DNA from: Thioalkalivibrio sp. ALE31
GTDB taxonomy: Bacteria > Pseudomonadota > Gammaproteobacteria > Ectothiorhodospirales > Ectothiorhodospiraceae
Direction of reading: 5' to 3'
Assembly: GCF_000377405.1 (NCBI RefSeq)
Contig: NZ_KB905021.1
Coordinates: 1-64,000 of the forward strand
DNA: 64,000 nt
Position 1 is the first letter of the stretch; every line of letters begins with the position of its first letter. The notes below the pieces were generated by a model that saw only the letters and a list, made by a program, of their open reading frames with translations, made no database searches and was not told the DNA's origin. The translations under genes and the position numbers were made by a program. Shown in pieces: positions 49,040-59,023 of the stretch.

Positions 49040-50734
49040 TCAGTCCGGGCGGTAGCCGGAGGTGATCGGGTAGCGCCGGTCGCGGCCGAAGGCGCGCGGG
49101 CTGACCCGTATTCCGGGCGCGGCCTGGCGGCGCTTGTACTCGGCGATGAACACCATGCGGGCGATGCGCTCCACCGTGGGGCGGTCAAAACCCTGCGCGA
49201 CGATCTCGGCGACGGACCGTTCCTGTTCGACAAAGGCCTCGAGGATCGCGTCCAGCACCTCGTACGGCGGCAGCGAGTCTGCATCCTGCTGATCCGGCGC
49301 CAGCTCCGCGCTGGGCGGACGTTCGATCACCCGTTCCGGGATCGCCGGCCCGCGCGTGTTGCGCCAGCGCGCCAGGCGATACACCCACTGCTTGGAGACA
49401 TCCTTCAGCGGCGCGAAACCGCCATTCATGTCGCCGTACAGCGTGGAGTAGCCCACCGCCATCTCGGATTTGTTGCCCGTGGCCAGCAACAGCTTGCCGC
49501 TGCGGTTGGACAGCGCCATCAGGAGCACACCCCGGGCGCGCGCCTGCAGGTTCTGCTCGGTCACGTCCCCCGCCCCGGCAGGATACGCGGACAGGGCATC
49601 CCCCAGCCCCGCCATAAAGCTCTCGACCATCGGTTCGATCGCGATCTCGTGATACTCCAGCCCCAGCAGCCGGGCCTGTGCCTCGGCGTCCTCGATGCTG
49701 ATCGAGGCGGTATAGCGATAGGGCATCATCACGGCCGTGACCACCGCCGGGCCCAGGGCGTCGGTGGCCAGCGCCGCGGTCAGCCCGGAGTCGATCCCGC
49801 CGGACAGGCCCAGCAGCACCCCGGGAAAGCCGTTCTTGGTCACGTAGTCGCGGATGCCGATCATCAGCGCCTGGTAGAGGTCGCGGGCATCGGCCTCGTC
49901 CGGTTCCGGACCGGGGTCGGTCAGGGTCGGCCGGATGCCGCAGGCGGACAGGTGCAGGTGCTCGTCGCGGGGGTGCAGAATCGGACCCTGCACCCCGCGG
50001 CGCGCCTCCACCTGCCCCTGGCCGGTCGCCCAGGCCGGCAGCACGGCCCGCGCGCCGTTGACCGGATCCTGCACGAAAGAACGACCGTCGAAGACCAGCT
50101 CGTCCTGGCCGCCTACCTGGTTCACGTAGACGACCGGGCAACCGGTCTCGGCGACGCGCTGGCCCACCACGCGCAGGCGTTCCTCGGCCTTGCCGCGGTG
50201 GTAGGGCGACGCGTTGAGATTCAGCAGGAGCTCGGCCCCGGCGGCCCGCGCCGCGGTCGCCGGACCCGGCTGCCAGATGTCCTCGCAGACCGTCAGTCCG
50301 ACCCGCCAGCCGTCCAGTTCGACCACGCAGGCCTCGGTGCCGGCGACGAAGTAGCGCTCTTCGTCGAACACCGAGTAATTGGGCAGGACCTGCTTGGCAT
50401 AGCGCGCGATGCAGGCCCCGTCGCGCAGCCAGAGCGCCGCGTTGATCAGGCCCGCCTCCCCGTGCACCGGGGCGCCCAGGATCACATCGATACCCCGCGC
50501 CGCCTCGGTGATCGCGGTCACCACGCGCTCCACGCCCAGCAGAAACGCCGGACGCAGCAGCAGGTCCTCCGGCGGGTAGCCGGTGACCGCCAGTTCGGGG
50601 AACACCACTGCGCGGGCGCCGCCGGCGCGGGCCTGTTCGATCGCCTCGAGGATGCGGTGGCGGTTGTCCTCCAGACCGCCCACCACCGGGTTGATCTGGG
50701 CCAGGGCCAGACGCAGGGGCGAATCGGCGCTCAT
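49040..50734 (-). CDS. nadE: Glutamine-dependent NAD+ synthetase
   Basis: A 564-residue two-domain enzyme. The N-terminal nitrilase-like glutaminase has the Glu-Lys-Cys triad in VVFPELAVTGYPPED, KQVLPNYSVFDE and LTVCEDIW. The C-terminal synthetase has the P-loop LGLSGGIDSGLTAALA and LLATGNKSEMAVGYST. It converts deamido-NAD to NAD with glutamine as nitrogen donor. The start at 50734 (MSADSPLRLAL) was chosen because upstream residues lack family support. It follows sucD by 7 bp on the same strand. Confidence 0.95.
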   Translation of the reverse strand: MSADSPLRLALAQINPVVGGLEDNRHRILEAIEQARAGGARAVVFPELAVTGYPPEDLLLRPAFLLGVERVVTAITEAARGIDVILGAPVHGEAGLINAALWLRDGACIARYAKQVLPNYSVFDEERYFVAGTEACVVELDGWRVGLTVCEDIWQPGPATAARAAGAELLLNLNASPYHRGKAEERLRVVGQRVAETGCPVVYVNQVGGQDELVFDGRSFVQDPVNGARAVLPAWATGQGQVEARRGVQGPILHPRDEHLHLSACGIRPTLTDPGPEPDEADARDLYQALMIGIRDYVTKNGFPGVLLGLSGGIDSGLTAALATDALGPAVVTAVMMPYRYTASISIEDAEAQARLLGLEYHEIAIEPMVESFMAGLGDALSAYPAGAGDVTEQNLQARARGVLLMALSNRSGKLLLATGNKSEMAVGYSTLYGDMNGGFAPLKDVSKQWVYRLARWRNTRGPAIPERVIERPPSAELAPDQQDADSLPPYEVLDAILEAFVEQERSVAEIVAQGFDRPTVERIARMVFIAEYKRRQAAPGIRVSPRAFGRDRRYPITSGYRPD

Positions 50735-50741
50735 CCGCGGA

Positions 50742-51611
50742 TCAGACCAGTGCGGACTGCATCGCGGCGCCCAGTTCCGCCGGGCTCTCGGCCACGGTCG
50801 CACCGGCCTCGCGCAGGGCGGTCATCTTCTGCGCCGCGGTGCCCTGACCACCGGCGATGATCGCCCCGGCATGGCCCATGCGCCGGCCCGGCGGTGCGGT
50901 GGCGCCGGCAATATAGGCGGCCACCGGCTTGTCGAATTCGTCCGCGATGAAGCGCGCGGCGCGCTCCTCGGCGTCGCCGCCGATCTCGCCCACCATCAGC
51001 ACGCCGTCGGTCTCCGAATCCTCGCGGAACAGGCGCAGGCAGCCGACGAAGTCCAGGCCCTGGATCGGGTCGCCGCCGATGCCCACGCAGGTGCTCTGGC
51101 CCAGGCCAAGGTCGGAGGTCTGCTTGACCGCCTCGTAGGTCAGGGTGCCCGAGCGCGAGATGATGCCGATGCGCCCGCGGCGATGGATGTAGCCGGGCAT
51201 GATCCCGACCTTGCAGGCATCCGGGGTAATGATGCCCGGGCAGTTGGGGCCGATAAGGCGCGTCGGGCTGCCGGCCAGCACCTGCTTGACCCGGACCATG
51301 TCCTGTACCGGGATGCCCTCGGTGATGCAGACCGCCAGCTCGATCCCGGCGTCCGCCGCCTCGCAGATCGCGTCCGCGGCGAACGGGGCCGGCACGTAGA
51401 TCATACTGACGGTCGCGCCGGTGGTCGCCACCGCGTCGGCCACGGTATCGAACACCGGCCGATCCAGATGGGTCTGCCCGCCCTTGCCGGGGGTTACGCC
51501 CCCGACCAGGCGGGTCCCGTAGGCGATGGCCTGTTCCGAGTGGAAACTGCCCTGCTTGCCGGTGAAGCCCTGACAGATCACCTTGGTGTCGCGGTCGACA
51601 AGGATGCTCAT
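50742..51611 (-). CDS. sucD: Succinyl-CoA ligase alpha subunit
   Basis: A 289-residue subunit (E. coli 289) with CoA-binding [31 protein letters not shown], and the phospho-His in [14 protein letters not shown] (about residue 246). With SucC it makes succinate and NTP from succinyl-CoA in the TCA cycle. Its ATG overlaps the sucC stop (ATGA), so translation is coupled. The 2-oxoglutarate dehydrogenase genes usually upstream are not here. Confidence 0.96.
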   Translation of the reverse strand: MSILVDRDTKVICQGFTGKQGSFHSEQAIAYGTRLVGGVTPGKGGQTHLDRPVFDTVADAVATTGATVSMIYVPAPFAADAICEAADAGIELAVCITEGIPVQDMVRVKQVLAGSPTRLIGPNCPGIITPDACKVGIMPGYIHRRGRIGIISRSGTLTYEAVKQTSDLGLGQSTCVGIGGDPIQGLDFVGCLRLFREDSETDGVLMVGEIGGDAEERAARFIADEFDKPVAAYIAGATAPPGRRMGHAGAIIAGGQGTAAQKMTALREAGATVAESPAELGAAMQSALV

Positions 51612-52768
51612 GCCACGGCCTCCACTACGGCCCGCGCTGCCGCGTCCAGATCAGCGGCCGGGATCACGTCCAGGCCCGAGTGCGCCAGCGCACTGCGGCC
51701 CTGCTCGGCGTTGGTGCCCTCCAGGCGCACCACCACCGGCACCTGGACCTGCACCTCGCGGATCGCGGCGATGATGCCCTCGGCGATCAGGTCGCAGCGC
51801 ACGATGCCGCCGAAGATATTCACCAGCACCGCCTTCACCGAGGCATCGGACAGGATCAGCTTGAAGGCCGCGGTCACCCGCTCCACCGTCGTGCCGCCAC
51901 CGACATCCAGGAAGTTGGCGGGTTCGCCGCCGTGGTGCTGGATCAGGTCCATGGTCGCCATCGCCAGGCCGGCACCGTTGACCATGCAGCCGATGGAGCC
52001 ATCCAGGCGGATGTAATTGAGGTCGTGCTCGTGCGCCTGTTCCTCGGCCGGGTCGCGCTGGCGCGCGTCGCGCTCTTCGAACAGCGCCTTCTGGCGGTAG
52101 GCTGCGGAGTCGTCGATGGTCAGCTTGGCGTCGATCGCCAGCAGCCGGTCATCGCCGGTCAGCACCAGCGGGTTGATCTCGAGCAACTGGGCATCGAGCT
52201 GCTGGAACAGGGCATGCGCGTTGGTCACCAGCTGCGCCATCGCCTTGGCGGCGGCGCCGGCCAGGCCCAGGGTCGAGGCCACCCGGCGGCCATGAAACGG
52301 CATTACCCCCGTGGCCGGATGGATCGGCAGGGTCACGACCGCCTCGGGGCGCTCGGCCGCCAGCGTCTCGATATCCATGCCGCCCTCGGCGGAGACCACC
52401 AGCGCCAGGCGCTCGCGCGCGCGGTCCACCAGCATGGCGAAGTAGAATTCGCGGGCAATATCCACCGCCGGCTCCAGCAGCAGCTGGTCCACCGGCAGCC
52501 CCTCGGGGCCGCTCTGGCCGGTGACCAGGCGCGAACCCAGCAGGTTCTCCGCCGCCGCGCGCGCCGCATCGAGGGAATCCGCCATCACCACGCCGCCGGC
52601 CTTGCCACGACCGCCGGAGTGGACCTGGGCCTTGACCAGCACGCGCTCGGTACCCAGCGCCTGCCAGGCGCCGGGTAGTGCATCGATCGCGGTGATCACC
52701 TGACCGTCGGGAACGGGGATGCCGGCGTCGCGAAAGCGCGCCTTGGCCTGAAATTCGTGGAGATTCAT
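51608..52768 (-). CDS. sucC: Succinyl-CoA ligase beta subunit
   Basis: A 386-residue ATP-grasp subunit (E. coli 388). It starts [20 protein letters not shown] and has [52 protein letters not shown] and [17 protein letters not shown]. The nucleotide-specificity stretch is not distinctive enough to decide ATP from GTP. It is the first gene of sucC-sucD, with nadE next downstream. Confidence 0.96.
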   Translation of the reverse strand: MNLHEFQAKARFRDAGIPVPDGQVITAIDALPGAWQALGTERVLVKAQVHSGGRGKAGGVVMADSLDAARAAAENLLGSRLVTGQSGPEGLPVDQLLLEPAVDIAREFYFAMLVDRARERLALVVSAEGGMDIETLAAERPEAVVTLPIHPATGVMPFHGRRVASTLGLAGAAAKAMAQLVTNAHALFQQLDAQLLEINPLVLTGDDRLLAIDAKLTIDDSAAYRQKALFEERDARQRDPAEEQAHEHDLNYIRLDGSIGCMVNGAGLAMATMDLIQHHGGEPANFLDVGGGTTVERVTAAFKLILSDASVKAVLVNIFGGIVRCDLIAEGIIAAIREVQVQVPVVVRLEGTNAEQGRSALAHSGLDVIPAADLDAAARAVVEAVA

Positions 52769-52838
52769 GGGCGTCGAGGATAGCGGCGCGCCCCCGGCCC
52801 GACAACTGCGGGCGGGCCGTGCGCGGAGGAGAGGGAAA

Positions 52839-53219
52839 TCAGGCGGCCTGGACCGGGATGCCGTGACCGGTGCGAATGATCCGGTTGGCGGCGTCGAGAT
52901 AGACCAGGTCGGGGGTGAATTCGCGGGCCTCGGCGGCCTCCATCTGAGCATAGGCGCAGATGATCACGCGATGGCCCACCGCCGCCTTGTGCGCGGCCGC
53001 GCCATTGACCGAGATGATGCCGGAACCGGCCTCGCCCTCGATCGCGTAGGTCGTGAAGCGCTCGCCATTGTCGATGTTGTAGATCTGGATCTGCTCGAAC
53101 GGCAGGATGCCGGCCGCCTCCAGCAGGCGGGTATCGATCGCGCAGGAGCCTTCGTACTCCAGCTCGCAATGCGTGACCCGGCCCTGATGCAGCTTGCCTT
53201 TCAGCATAGTGACAACCAT
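52839..53219 (-). CDS. panD: Aspartate 1-decarboxylase precursor
   Basis: A 126-residue pyruvoyl enzyme (E. coli 126) that makes beta-alanine for pantothenate. Self-cleavage occurs between Gly24 and Ser25 in EYEGSCAID; Tyr58 lies in TTYAIEG and [20 protein letters not shown] follows. The start [10 protein letters not shown] aligns with MIRTMLQGKL of E. coli. It is separated from panC and panB by locus 5 of the CACGAAG repeat. Confidence 0.95.
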   Translation of the reverse strand: MVVTMLKGKLHQGRVTHCELEYEGSCAIDTRLLEAAGILPFEQIQIYNIDNGERFTTYAIEGEAGSGIISVNGAAAHKAAVGHRVIICAYAQMEAAEAREFTPDLVYLDAANRIIRTGHGIPVQAA

Positions 53220-53311
53220 ACGGCGAATTCCCGGCTTGTACCTCGGAAGGGCGGAAAATTATCCGCGATCCCGGCGACCACGGCAAACCCGCCCGTTCGG
53301 GTCAATGTTTT

Positions 53312-53600
53312 TTCACCACGAAGCCCACGAAGACACGAAGAAGGGCAAAGGGCGGATTTACCACAGAGCACACGGAGGACACAGAGAAAACTACTGTTGG
53401 GGTTGAGAGCGTCCGCGGCGAAACGCATCAATCCGGGAACTGGGGGGCCGCGGGCCACCACCCGATGGGATGCGATGCGCGGCGCTCATCACATCCTACC
53501 CCCCGAAAGCCTGGTCCTTTCCTCCGTGGACTCTGTGCCCTCCGTGGTAAAAAGCCCCTGACCTGGCCCTTCTTCGTGCCTTCGTGGGCTTCGTGGTCAA
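53312..53600. repeat. CACGAAG/CACGGAG inverted repeat, locus 5
   Basis: TTCACCACGAAGCCCACGAA and ACCACAGAGCACACGGAGGA are mirrored by TCCGTGGACTCTGTGCCCTC and CCTTCTTCGTGCCTTCGTGG with CTTCGTGGTC. The middle 100 nt are unique. It fills the 394-bp gap between panD and panC; no gene is seen there. Confidence 0.85.
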
Positions 53601-53613
53601 TCCGTTAACAGAA

Positions 53614-54492
53614 TCAGGCCGGGCGGGTGCGGACGTTGTCGATCAGGCGCACGTCGTCCAGCCAGGCGGCGGACAGGACCACGAGGTCCTGCTCCGCCAG
53701 CGGTACGCCCGAGGCCGGCTCCAGCAGCTCCTCGGCGCGGCGGATCGAAAGGTACTCCGGATCGAAACCGGCCTCGCGCAGTCGTTCGCAGGCCCGTCCC
53801 TCGACCTCGGGGATGCGGTCGGCGTCGAACACAGTGGCGGTACGGCAGACCATCGCGACCTCGTCCAGCACCCGCTTGAGTTCGGGGGCTACCGCACGGG
53901 CGGCCTCCGACAGCTGATGGTTGCGCGAGCTGAAGGCCAGACCGTCCGCCTCGCGCACCGTGGGGATGGCCTCCACCCGGGTCGGGATGTCCAGCCCCTG
54001 CACCATGCGCTCGATCAGCTTGAACTGCTGGAAGTCCTTCTCGCCGAACAGGGCCAGGTCCGGGCGCACCAGGTTGAACAGCTTGGTCACCACGGTGGCC
54101 ACCCCGTCGAAGTGCCCCGGTCGGTAGTCCCCCTCGAGGATCTCCGACAGCCCCGGCACGACCACGCGCACCGGGGGCATGCCGTCATCGGGATACATGT
54201 CCTCGTTGCTGGGGCAGAACAGCGCATCCACGCCGGCATCGGTCGCCAGACGGGCGTCCTCCTCCAGGGTGCGCGGATAACGCTCCAGGTCCTCGGCGCG
54301 ATCAAACTGCAACGGATTCACGAAGATCGAAACCACCACCCGCTGGGCGCGCGCCCGCGCATGCCGGATCAGGGTCAGGTGCCCCTCGTGCAGGTTGCCC
54401 ATGGTGGGCACCAGCGCCACGGTGCCGCGCCCCTTGCGCGACCACTCTCGATGCATGGCCACCAGCTGTGGCCGATCACGCAGGATTCTCAT
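53614..54492 (-). CDS. panC: Pantothenate synthetase
   Basis: A 292-residue cytidylyltransferase-fold ligase joining pantoate and beta-alanine with ATP. Motifs: PTMGNLHEGHLTLI (the MG-LHxGH ATP site), SIFVNPLQF, FGEKDFQQFKLI and SSRNHQLSEAAR. E. coli PanC has 283 residues. It follows panB by 15 bp and forms panB-panC, with panD further downstream beyond the repeat. Confidence 0.95.
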   Translation of the reverse strand: MRILRDRPQLVAMHREWSRKGRGTVALVPTMGNLHEGHLTLIRHARARAQRVVVSIFVNPLQFDRAEDLERYPRTLEEDARLATDAGVDALFCPSNEDMYPDDGMPPVRVVVPGLSEILEGDYRPGHFDGVATVVTKLFNLVRPDLALFGEKDFQQFKLIERMVQGLDIPTRVEAIPTVREADGLAFSSRNHQLSEAARAVAPELKRVLDEVAMVCRTATVFDADRIPEVEGRACERLREAGFDPEYLSIRRAEELLEPASGVPLAEQDLVVLSAAWLDDVRLIDNVRTRPA

Positions 54493-54507
54493 GCTCGGGC
54501 TTCCGTG

Positions 54508-55308
54508 TCAGGTAAAGGTATGGACGCCGGATTGCGGGAAGGTCCGGGTCCGCACGGCGTCGCAGTAGGCGCGTACCGCGCCTTCCAGGGAGCCCCCCTC
54601 GGCGAGGAAATCCCGCGCGAAGCGCGGCGGCTCGGGGGTCAGGCCAAGCACATCGGACAGCACCAGCACCTGGCCGTCACAGCGCGGACTGGCACCGATG
54701 CCGATCACCGGCACCCCGGCGCTGCGCACGATGGCATCGGCCAGGCTCTGCGGGATGCCCTCCAGCAGCAGGGCCTGCGCCCCCGCACTCTCCAGGCGCG
54801 CGGCCAGGGATTCCATCTCGGCCGCCGCCTTCGGATCGCGTCCCTGCACGCGGTGGCCACCAAAGCGGTGAACGGCCTGCGGCGTCAGCCCAAGGTGGGC
54901 GCAGACCGGAATGCCGGCGGACACCAGGCGTTCCACGATCGGTACCTCCACCGCCCCGCATTCGACCTTGACCATGTGCGCCCCGGCCCGCAGCAGTGCC
55001 CCGGACTGGGCCAGGGCGGTGGCGACATCGACATCGCCCAGAAACGGGATATCCGCCATGATCAGGGCGTTCTCGCTGCCGCGCGCGACGTTGGCGACGT
55101 GATAGACCATGTCGTCCAGCGTCACCGGCAGGGTGGTCGTGTGGCCCTGCACCACCATGCCGAGCGAATCGCCGACCAGGATCACGTCGACCCCGCAGCG
55201 GTCCAGCAGCCCGGCGAAGGCCGCGTCGTAGGCAGTGAGGCAGGCGATCGGCTCGCCGGCCTGCTTGCGCCGGGCCAGGGTGTTCACGGTAATCGGCCGC
55301 ATGTTCAT
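54508..55308 (-). CDS. panB: 3-methyl-2-oxobutanoate hydroxymethyltransferase
   Basis: A 266-residue enzyme (E. coli 264) that adds hydroxymethyl from methylenetetrahydrofolate to 2-oxoisovalerate, first in pantothenate synthesis. Motifs: CLTAYDAAFAGLLDRCGVD, ILVGDSLGMVVQGH, VKVECG, HLGLTPQAVHRFGG and IGIGASPRCDGQVLVLSD with metal-binding Asp and Glu residues in place. It lies 29 bp after the deoxynucleoside kinase gene. Confidence 0.95.
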   Translation of the reverse strand: MNMRPITVNTLARRKQAGEPIACLTAYDAAFAGLLDRCGVDVILVGDSLGMVVQGHTTTLPVTLDDMVYHVANVARGSENALIMADIPFLGDVDVATALAQSGALLRAGAHMVKVECGAVEVPIVERLVSAGIPVCAHLGLTPQAVHRFGGHRVQGRDPKAAAEMESLAARLESAGAQALLLEGIPQSLADAIVRSAGVPVIGIGASPRCDGQVLVLSDVLGLTPEPPRFARDFLAEGGSLEGAVRAYCDAVRTRTFPQSGVHTFT

Positions 55309-55337
55309 GCCTCCCGGGCAGTCCGGCTTGCCACCCT

Positions 55338-55988
55338 CTAGAGCGAGATGGGCAACGGGTTGAAGTAGTGCCGCCCGCCCTGGATCGGCTCCAGAAACTG
55401 CACCAGCTGGTCGAAATCGGCCGGGTTGTTCACCCAGTCGATCTCGGTGGCGTTCACAATCACGAGCGCCGGTCCTTCGAAATGATAGAAGAATTCCGCG
55501 TAGGCGGCGTTCAGCCGTTCCAGGTAACCGGCCTCGATGTGACGTTCGTACGGTCGTGCCCGGCGGCGGATGCGCTCCTGCAGCACGTCCACCGGCGCCT
55601 GCAGGTAGATCACCAGGTCCGGACGCGGCAGGCCGCCGCGCAGGTGCCGGAACATCTCGCGATAGATCTCCAGCTCATCGGGGTGCAGGTTCAGCTCGGC
55701 GAACAGCGGGTCCTTGTCCATCAGATAGTCGGACACGTGCCGCTGCTCGAACAGCCCCTTCTGCGCCACTGGCGTCAGCTGGCGCACGCGCTGCACCAGG
55801 AAGTGCAGCTGGGTCGCCAGGGCGTGCTTGTCCGGCTCCTGGTAGAAGCGGTCGAGGAACGGATTCTCGTCCGGCGCCTCGAAGATGCCCTCGGCCTGAA
55901 GGTGCTCGGCCAGGCGTTTCGCCAGGCTGGACTTGCCAACCCCGATCGGCCCCTCGACCGCGATGAAATCGAAATCGCCCAGGCTCAT
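55338..55988 (-). CDS. Deoxynucleoside kinase
   Basis: A 216-residue dNK-family kinase: P-loop EGPIGVGKSSLAKRL (about 12-26), the base-binding FYQEPDKHALATQL, DR-like motif and PDLVIYLQAPVDVLQERIRRRARPYE, where the Arg-rich lid follows. It phosphorylates deoxyadenosine/deoxyguanosine-type nucleosides in salvage; exact base choice is not certain. Its start overlaps the end of folK by 4 bp (ATGA). Such a gene between folK and panB is common in relatives. Confidence 0.88.
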   Translation of the reverse strand: MSLGDFDFIAVEGPIGVGKSSLAKRLAEHLQAEGIFEAPDENPFLDRFYQEPDKHALATQLHFLVQRVRQLTPVAQKGLFEQRHVSDYLMDKDPLFAELNLHPDELEIYREMFRHLRGGLPRPDLVIYLQAPVDVLQERIRRRARPYERHIEAGYLERLNAAYAEFFYHFEGPALVIVNATEIDWVNNPADFDQLVQFLEPIQGGRHYFNPLPISL

Positions 55989-56527
55989 CGGCGTCCCTCC
56001 GCCGCCGCGATGCTCACCTCCGGCTCCGCGATCGGAATCAGGCTCGCGCCGTCGAAGCGCCGCGCCAGCCCCTCCAGCGGGCCCGCACCCGGGATCTGCA
56101 GACCAGGCGCCAGCTCCAGCAACGGCAGGACCACGAAATCACGCTCGGCGATGCCGGCATGCGGCACCTGCAGGCCCGGCAGATCCAGCGACTGTTCACC
56201 GAACAGCAACAGGTCCAGATCCAGAAGCCGTGGCCCCCAGCGGCTGCCGTCGCGCTTGCGGCCGCAGGCGCACTCGATTGCCTGCAGACCCGCCAGCAGG
56301 TCCAGCGGCTCCAGACGGGTGTGCAGCCGGGCCACTGCGTTCACGTAGTCGGGCTGGTCCTGCGGACCCATCGGCGGGTTACGGAACAATCGGGAACGCC
56401 CGGTCAGGCGCGTCTGCGGCAGTTCCTGCGCCAGACGCTCAAACGCCTCGCGCACCTGTGCCTCGGGCTCGCCCAGGTTGGCCCCGATCCCGATGAAGGC
56501 CTGCACGCCGTGATCGGCCGTGCTCAC
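55985..56527 (-). CDS. folK: 6-hydroxymethyl-7,8-dihydropterin pyrophosphokinase
   Basis: A 180-residue enzyme with GIGANLGEPEAQV, FRNPPMGPQDQPDYVNAV and the HPPK signature RWGPRLLDLDLLLFG. It makes the pyrophosphate form of the folate pterin. Its ATG overlaps the pcnB stop by 4 bp and its own end overlaps the kinase start, forming a tightly coupled pcnB-folK-dNK run. Confidence 0.94.
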   Translation of the reverse strand: MSTADHGVQAFIGIGANLGEPEAQVREAFERLAQELPQTRLTGRSRLFRNPPMGPQDQPDYVNAVARLHTRLEPLDLLAGLQAIECACGRKRDGSRWGPRLLDLDLLLFGEQSLDLPGLQVPHAGIAERDFVVLPLLELAPGLQIPGAGPLEGLARRFDGASLIPIAEPEVSIAAAEGRR

Positions 56528-57951
56528 TCGCCACCCCCGGCATCCGGCTTCGGGGCCGGTCCAGTGTTATCGCCACCCCCCTTGCGACCCCGGCGCCGAC
56601 GGCGGCCACCGCGGCGCGACTTGCCCTTGGTACCCGACTTGCCGTCACCTTTGGGCCCCTTCGGGGCTCCGGCCATGGCCTTCTGGCCGGCCTCGTCCTG
56701 CTCCTGGATCTCGGTCCACCAGCGGCACAGCTCGGGGTCGGCATCGCCGGCACGGGCGCGCAGACAGAGGAAGTCGTAGCCGGCACGAAAACGCGGATGG
56801 GTCAGCAGGCGCAGCGCGCGGCCGCCCCGATGGCGCTCCAGGCGCGCCTGCAGTTCCCAGATCTCGCGCACAATCAGGCTGAAGCGCTTGGGGATAGAGA
56901 CCGTCTTCACCTGCCGATCGAGCACCTCGGCCATCGCCTGTTGCCAGGCCGGGATCTCCTGCTCGCCGTCGTCGATCCGTTGCGCCGCGGCCACCTGCAC
57001 CGGCGCCCACAGGATCGCGGCATAGAGGAAGGCCGGGTTCACGCCCAGCCCCTCGTTGATGCGCTTGTCAGTGTTCAGCAACGACTCGACCAGGAACTGG
57101 CGCCGCTCGGGACCGACATCCGGATCGGCAAAGCAGTCCGCCGCCTCGGGGAACATCGCCTCGAACAGGCCAAAGCGCTCGAGCTCGTCCAGGCAGGTCA
57201 CCGCCGCACCGCTGTGGAACAGCTTGATCACCTCGTCGAACAGCCGCGCGGGCGCCACGGTCTGCATCAGCGAGGCCAGCTCATGGATGCCGGCCTCGAC
57301 CTCCGGTGCGATGGTTAGCCCCAGCTTGGCGGAGAAACGCACCGCCCGCAGCATGCGCACCGGGTCTTCGCGCAGCCGGGTCTCGACGTCGTCGCCGATC
57401 AGGCGCAGCACGCCCGCGCGCAGATCCTCGACCCCGCCGGTGTAATCCAGCACCGAGAAGTCCTCGATGTCGTAGTACAGGGCGTTGACGCTGAAGTCGC
57501 GGCGGATCGCGTCCTGCTCGATGGTGCCGTAGCGGTTGTCCCGCAGGATGCGGCCTTCCTCGCTCAGGGCCACCTGGCCTTCGTCCCCGGACTCGTCGTC
57601 ATGCGGGGCGCGAAAGGTCGCCACCTCGATCATCTCGCGCCCGAACAGCACATGCGCCAGGCGGAAGCGGCGCCCGATCAGGCGACAGTTGCGGAACAGC
57701 CCGCGCACCTGCTCGGGCGTCGCGTCGGTGGCGACGTCGAAATCCTTCGGTTCGCGGCCCAGCAGCAGGTCACGCACGCCGCCGCCCACCAGACAGGCCC
57801 GGTAGCCCGCGTCGCGCAGGCGATAGAGCACCTTCAGGGCGTTGTCGTCGATCGCCGCGCGCGAGATCCCGTGATCCGCGCGCTCGTAGACACGCGGTTC
57901 CGGCAGCTCGCTGTCGGGTCGAGTCGGGGTTGCGGGGTCAGCCTTTGTCAC
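56524..57951 (-). CDS. pcnB: Poly(A) polymerase I
   Basis: A 475-residue class II nucleotidyltransferase that adds A-tails marking RNA for decay. The head domain has LVGGGVRDLLLGREPKDFDVATDATPEQV with the two catalytic Asp, RRDFSVNALYYDI, and REDPVRMLRAVRFSAKLGL. The C-terminus (RRGGRRRRRGRKGGG) is very basic, as in PcnB and unlike short CCA-adding enzymes. The start is uncertain: a GTG at 57951 (VTKADPATPT) was chosen because the only earlier in-frame start is a TTG that would overlap the Nudix gene by 40 bp. Confidence 0.92.
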   Translation of the reverse strand: MTKADPATPTRPDSELPEPRVYERADHGISRAAIDDNALKVLYRLRDAGYRACLVGGGVRDLLLGREPKDFDVATDATPEQVRGLFRNCRLIGRRFRLAHVLFGREMIEVATFRAPHDDESGDEGQVALSEEGRILRDNRYGTIEQDAIRRDFSVNALYYDIEDFSVLDYTGGVEDLRAGVLRLIGDDVETRLREDPVRMLRAVRFSAKLGLTIAPEVEAGIHELASLMQTVAPARLFDEVIKLFHSGAAVTCLDELERFGLFEAMFPEAADCFADPDVGPERRQFLVESLLNTDKRINEGLGVNPAFLYAAILWAPVQVAAAQRIDDGEQEIPAWQQAMAEVLDRQVKTVSIPKRFSLIVREIWELQARLERHRGGRALRLLTHPRFRAGYDFLCLRARAGDADPELCRWWTEIQEQDEAGQKAMAGAPKGPKGDGKSGTKGKSRRGGRRRRRGRKGGGDNTGPAPKPDAGGGE

Positions 57952-58003
57952 GCGATACCGTAGCGGTGGTCGAAAGCGCCGTATGGTAACAGCTTGGCCG
58001 GCT

Positions 58004-58471
58004 TCATCCCGCTTTTCGCACCGGGCGCGGCGCGGCGGTTTCACCGGTCAGACGCCAGCGGCGGTAGTCATCGAGGATGCGCCGGTGATCGAACACCAGG
58101 ACCGGATCCGGATCCTCCGGGTCCAGCCAGGCGCAGTCGGTGGCATCGTCGGCGGCCTTCGCCTCGCCCCGGCCACGGGCGATATAGACCGCGCTGACGG
58201 TATGCCCGCGCGGATCGCGCTCCGGGTCGGAATAAACGCCCAGCAACACCTCCAGCTCGACCTCCAGCCCGGTCTCCTCGCGCGCCTCGCGCACCGCGGC
58301 ATGCTCGGCGGACTCGCCAACGTCGACGAAGCCCCCGGGGAGCGCCCAGCCATGCGGGGGGTTGCGCCGCTCGATCACCAGCACCCGACCGGGCTGGGCC
58401 GGATGACGGATCACCAGATCCACCGCCACACGCGGGGTCACCGGAGGGCCACTGCCTTCGAGGCATGTCAC
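58004..58471 (-). CDS. Nudix hydrolase
   Basis: A 155-residue hydrolase with the Nudix box GGFVDVGESAEHAAVREAREETGL intact (Glu residues of REAREE present), after ERRNPPHGWALPGG. Substrate is not predictable; ADP-ribose- or nucleotide-type diphosphates are usual. It overlaps hslR by 4 bp at its start and lies 52 bp before pcnB. Confidence 0.88.
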   Translation of the reverse strand: MTCLEGSGPPVTPRVAVDLVIRHPAQPGRVLVIERRNPPHGWALPGGFVDVGESAEHAAVREAREETGLEVELEVLLGVYSDPERDPRGHTVSAVYIARGRGEAKAADDATDCAWLDPEDPDPVLVFDHRRILDDYRRWRLTGETAAPRPVRKAG

Positions 58472-58908
58472 TCGGATTCGCTCCTGTCGCTGTCATCCTG
58501 GCGAATAAAACGGCGAATCTTGCGCCGCTCGCGCTTGTCCGGCCGGCGGCTGGGCGCACTGTCCGCCACCGCGCGCTCGGCCCGGCGGCGCTCGCTTTCC
58601 GCCTCGCGCCGGGCCTGGCTCTCCGGGGTCTCCTCGTACAGAGCCTGTGCCTCGCGGGCCGGCCGGCGCTGCTCGTTCAGCCCCACCACGTCCAGCTCCC
58701 AGACCTGCGGGCCCCGATGGATCGTCAGGCGGTCACCGGGATGCACGCGCCGCGCCGGCTTGCAGCGCTCGCCGTTCACGTGGACCTTGCCGCCGCCAAC
58801 CGCTTCGCTGGCCAGCCCGCGCGTCTTGTAGAAACGCGCGGCCCACAGCCACTTGTCGATCCGCAGCCCGGCGCTGGGCGCCTCGTGGTGGCCGCTACCC
58901 CTGGCCAA
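58468..58908 (-). CDS. hslR: Heat-shock protein 15 (S4-domain RNA-binding protein)
   Basis: A 146-residue protein with an S4 domain (LRIDKWLWAARFYKTRGLASEAV; VHVNGERCKPARRVHPGD) and a basic C-terminal tail (SRRPDKRERRKIRRFIRQ). Hsp15 frees 50S subunits stalled with a nascent chain. No sigma-32 element was recognised upstream. Its end overlaps the Nudix start (ATGA). Confidence 0.9.
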   Translation of the reverse strand: MARGSGHHEAPSAGLRIDKWLWAARFYKTRGLASEAVGGGKVHVNGERCKPARRVHPGDRLTIHRGPQVWELDVVGLNEQRRPAREAQALYEETPESQARREAESERRRAERAVADSAPSRRPDKRERRKIRRFIRQDDSDRSESE

Positions 58909-59023
58909 GGCTTCCCCGGGCCTGCGCGAGGGGGGACAATGCGCAACCTTTCCAGGCCAGGCACCGACGTTCCGCGGTCATCCGGACCGTGACCTGCCCC
59001 GACCCAGGACGCCAAGGACCCTC